From: Heterobilharzia americana
Lineage: Eukaryota; Platyhelminthes; Trematoda; Strigeidida; Schistosomatidae
Assembly: GCA_944470555.2 (NCBI GenBank)
Contig: OX104128.1
Location: 38,423,920-38,487,919 of the forward strand
Length of the DNA: 64,000 nucleotides
Direction of reading: 5' to 3'
Shown here piece by piece: positions 60,045-64,000 of the stretch. Made by a program: the position numbers and the translations under genes. Position 1 is the first letter of the stretch. The number at the start of each line of letters is the position of its first letter. The notes beneath the pieces were generated by a model, which saw only the letters and a program-made list of their open reading frames with translations, was not told where the DNA came from and ran no database searches.

Positions 60045-61268
60045 TTATTATTATTATTTGTCCCTTGGGTTCTTAGTGGAACATAGGGCTTCAGTAGCAC
60101 GTCGTTAACGCCATTATATGCAGTCTTTTCAACTTGCCTCCACTACTGCCCATAAACCTTCATTTCTTCCTCACCCCATCTCCACCATGTCACACTAACA
60201 CGCCCAACTCGTCGTTTCCTATTTGGCTTCCACTGAGGGGCCTGTCTCGTCGCGTGATGTCCCAAAACGGTCTCCTCAGAGTATGTCCAATCCAATCCAT
60301 CTCCACTTTCTTCTTCTGCATATTTATTGAGCAATAGGTCCTTAGTTAGTTCGTTCCCAGAGTTCCTTGTTGCTAATTCTTTCTGGTCATCCATCCGATC
60401 TTCAGTATCGAGTGACTGTAGGCGGCAGCTGTTGATGAATGTGTGTAATTCGTTGGAAATGCTTTTCGTAACGCGCCAAGTCTCTCAACCATCACATAGA
60501 AGCACTCACTTACTTGACTGACATCATCGTTGAAAATCCGTATCTTGTTCTTTATGCTGAGTGGAGTAATTCTCCACACTGATTTCAGATCGATGAAGGA
60601 AGGCCTGTTTTGCTGTTTCCGATCCTGGTTTTCACATCCTCATCTGTGCCTGTGCCGCTTGTAGTTTAGACGATGGTGCTCTGCCTAGGTAGGCAGGTGA
60701 AAGAGATAAGTTTTTTTCGGTTTCTCCCGTTGATGGTGATTGGTGCTTGTTGTTGTTACCGTTGGTGGTGGTGCTGGTTGGGTATCTCCATCACCTCTAT
60801 CTTCTCTACGTTCACCTGAATTCCCGTCTTCGCTGCTTTGTCTCTTCTGTAAACTTGTTAGTTTTCGCCTGTACATCGTCGAGTGTGTGCGACATGAGAA
60901 ATTAGACATCAATCATCATCGGTGAAATCCAAATTGTCTAGGATCTTTTCATGCGTCAAGCAGCATATGCCCATCTTCTCACTCCTCACAGTTTGCCGCA
61001 TGATCCACTCTAGTCCAGTTGGCTACAATCAGGAAGATGATCGGTGACACTAGGCGACAAGCTTATCTTACTCCTTCCTGTCTTCACTTCAAAGGCATCA
61101 CTGAGCTTTCAATTGTGAATCACTTGGCATGTAGCATTATATAGCATCACATAGCTGTTGAATGAGGTTGATCAAGGTTTATGGCGTTAAAACCGTAGTG
61201 TTGAAGCAGCAGCTATCAAGTTACTTCTCGGTCGACGCTATCGAAGGCTTTCTCAAAGTCAACTTCAC
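60045..61268 (-). mobile_element. Family A RTE-like retrotransposon, 5'-truncated, in the NDR intron
   Basis: A minus-strand copy with the AAT-type tail at 60047-60058. It covers the C-terminal domain and the RT from motif A (near 61250) to the end, without the 700-base gap of the copy at 36707. Stops occur throughout. It is on the same strand as the host gene. Confidence 0.85.
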
Positions 61269-61879
61269 ACCTATATGCAGCTAGCAGTGGTTTTTATTCA
61301 CTTTATATTCAACCATGTGGGTACTTTTATTACTTTCCAAGCTTTTCTGGGTTCATCTCACTTCCAATAAACAGGAACATCGATATAACTGTTAGTTATG
61401 TTCACATAACCGCTTTACGTCATAAAGAGCTAAAGTTAGATAGAAATCAGTCACTTATTTGAGAATTCTGCCCACCATACATACTATGGATGCATACCAT
61501 TTCCCTATTCATCTTCATAATAAGTTGAACAGAAACGCTTCTAGAACATGAATGATAGATGCAAAGAAGTAAGAGTTGATTCATCTGCCAATTCGTATAA
61601 TAATCAGTCCATATGTGATATAATGTTAACCGTATGAGAACTAAACGTCAACACAACCTGTAAATGTGATAGCTAATTAGGTTTCTGTATTGTATAAAAC
61701 GATATATGGAAACCTAATTGGTTATTTCAGTAGTTGCCAGGGTGGCCTTTAAACTTGCTCCTAAATGTTATTTTCATATTAGACACAAGTGATTATTGTC
61801 AGTCATTGAATTCTGGTTGATAGAATTTGTTTGCATCTGGTGTAAACATCTGAGATTTTGGTTGTATTATGTTCTCTGC
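61269..61879. other. Unannotated spacer
   Basis: AT-rich, with no feature recognised. Confidence 0.4.
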
Positions 61880-62510
61880 GCTAGGTTGGTTAATCATGTA
61901 GCTTTCATCGTCTTCCTAGACGATATCATCAGCACTAACTTCAGTATGAAGTGAGCTGTCAATATCTCTCCCTGAGTGTTTTAGTAGCTTGGTTGTTTTC
62001 TTTGATTGTTATGTCACTGACTGTGTAGATTTTCCAGTTGGCTGTCCCTTTGCTTGACCTCTGACCTTTCACTCGTTCATTATTTTTTTATTGGTTGATA
62101 GATTGGGTCTATGTCTATACATGTGTTGATTGCTGACTGACTGACTGACCTGAATCCCAAGCTTCATTTCTGATATTCTTTGTTTCCTTGCTCCATCCAA
62201 AATTTCTACATTGTCGAAATTGAATTCATGTCCATAAGTATCCACATGCATTGAAATGAGTGACGAAATGTCGTGACGTTTAATAGCCAATTGGTGTTCA
62301 TATAGACGAAGGTGAAGAGGGTGACCACTTTGTCCAATGTAGTGTTGACTACAGTTATTGAAGTTGATTTTGTAAATGGTGTTCGGTTGGTCTTCTTTGG
62401 TTGTTGCATCCTTTGGTCTGCATAATAATGTTTGGAGGGAATTAGTTGGTTTATGAGCCACACCAATTCTAAGTGGTTTCAGTAATCTTATCGCGATATC
62501 TGAGGTTTAC
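61880..62510 (-). pseudogene. Penelope-like element, GIY-YIG domain (sublineage 2)
   Basis: The minus-strand frame at 62461-62069 reads AHKPTNSLQTLLCRPKDA, then IYK (residues 29-31), HYIGQ (40-44), R52 and YEH (54-56), LAIKRHDISSLISMH and FDNVEILD. The GIY, YIG, Arg and Glu-His positions of the nuclease are therefore kept. The 5' part including RT is missing. A broken copy of the same segment is at 32245-32950. It lies in the NDR upstream intron on the same strand. Confidence 0.82.
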
Positions 62511-64000
62511 TTATTACCATTATATTTCAAAAGGAGAAATAAAAATTAAGTAGAGAAAACATGAAAACAATTGTAATAGACAGTCATGATAGAAAGAAAA
62601 TAATATTTTGCAGTAAAAGAAATAATTGAATTCGAAATATTTTGATCGTTTACATCTGTTTGTATATATACTCAAATGTACACGTGGTTATATGACTGAT
62701 AGGAGTTTATGTATAGACGATTATCCCATTTGCTAGAAGTTATTATTCCATCTGTAGTTCCCTGTAGAATTAATACAGGCATGTATTCGACTGTATAATC
62801 CTACTGCCTAGAAGACGAATATCCTGGATTTTGTATCTGAATTTTGAAAAAATAAATCTTTATAATAAGCTAAGAACTATAACTGATAAACCTTGCTGGA
62901 GTAAACTTAACACATATACATACACACTTCTGACTGAAGAAGTTTTGAGGGGATAAAAGTCAAATAAAAACAATCAGACAACATTTTTTTTATGAATCTT
63001 TTTCTAGTAGATATGAAATTGAAACGACCCCAACAACCAAGTTCATATCTACTGGGTTAGATGTGTACTCAGAACTGAAAGTAGTAAATTCTTTCCAAAA
63101 AGCCCCGTACCATCGATAAGTCATACAGACATAGTAACGTGGAGTATAGCATTAAAACAACATATCGCCTCAAAACTGTAATGCTTGGTAAAATTACCAG
63201 AAGCAGAAAAATATTAAAATAACCAAGGTGAAAGACAAGAGAGAGAGAGAGAGAGAGAGAACGAAATAATTACAAAGTATTAAAGATTTTGATGGACCTA
63301 TATATCTGTTACTAACCATTACCGAGTACCTCCAACCATTAATGTGTAATACCTTCAGAATACCAGTCAGTCAAATTACATTCTTTGATGAAAATCAATT
63401 ATTTCAAGTGTCAATACTTGACCTTTTTTTACCAGTCTAATCCTATCCCAACTAACATTCTGTACCATTGACATGTCATTGCTAATCTGATGAATTGATT
63501 ATACAGTGGCGACGATGAAGTTTTTAGTTGAACAGGTCGAACATTCTCATTTCCACGGTATTCAACAGTCATTACTCACACCCATACAACAGTACGCAGT
63601 GTATAACTACGAAATTCAACTGACCCTTTTATAAGCAGTCATGACACTCCATTATTGGTCCAACGGTCACTGTTTTATTCTGATACATTTGCTCTTACTG
63701 TTTACAAACCCTTTTTCACACATCTTTTATATCGTCTTTGCTATGATCGGTAGTACGGCCTAACAGTCTACGAGCAATAGGAACTTAATGCGCAGACGGA
63801 TCGACTCTAACGCAAATCAGAACGTCAACCACCACCACAACAATACCACCGACACGCGAAGACAAGAGAAGACGAACCGTTGATAGATGGCTTTCTACTG
63901 TCTCAATAACAGTCAATACAGTTGACAACAAGGCTGAATATATACATTTCCAAATGACCTTGACAACACTAAATCCACATACAGGTTAAAATAGTTAACA
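62511..64000. other. Unannotated stretch, NDR upstream intron
   Basis: No exon of the kinase and no recognised transposon. A (GA)n run lies at 63239-63261. Confidence 0.45.

Overview
The window looks like a repeat-dense, AT-rich intergenic and intronic stretch from a blood fluke of the genus Schistosoma (trematode). The evidence is the mix of repeats: tRNA-derived SINEs carrying Smα-type hammerhead ribozymes, RTE-like and CR1-like non-LTR retrotransposons, and many Penelope-like elements (PLEs) with GIY-YIG endonuclease domains. I cannot fix the species from sequence reading alone. All alignments below were done by eye, so boundaries are good to about 5-30 bases unless a duplication or splice site fixes them.

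The only host protein-coding gene I can support is on the minus strand at 55539-59157. These are the last two coding exons of an NDR-family protein kinase (STK38/STK38L, Tricornered), joined across a 3.1 kb intron with clean splice signals. The kinase core would lie upstream, beyond base 64000.

The rest is mobile DNA at different stages of decay. 'Family A' is an RTE-like non-LTR element with an APE endonuclease, RT and an AAT-type tail. It has one nearly full but broken copy (3278-6676) and about ten fragments. 'Family B' is a second RTE-like element (13290-14940, 29181-29800, 40736-41945). PLEs occur as at least three sublineages: 8885-10330, 19591-20405, 24066-27990, 32245-32950, 38237-39464 with 48526-49752, 40200-40545, and 61880-62510. 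A Ty3/Gypsy-like gag lies between two LTRs in opposite orientation (30600-31718). A CR1-like RT tail lies at 47780-48525.

Three tRNA-derived short-repeat families are interspersed. The first is Smα-like, with a hammerhead of core CTGACGA. The second, here 'family C', has its own hammerhead-like core CTGAGGA or CTGAAGA. The third, here 'family D', has no ribozyme, and its tRNA-like units often bracket a conserved linker. PLE tails carry a further, degraded hammerhead-like motif. The strongest structural themes are therefore self-cleaving RNA motifs in several unrelated retroelement classes and a high frequency of inverted repeats, the largest being a 1.23 kb pair, about 98% identical, separated by 9 kb.
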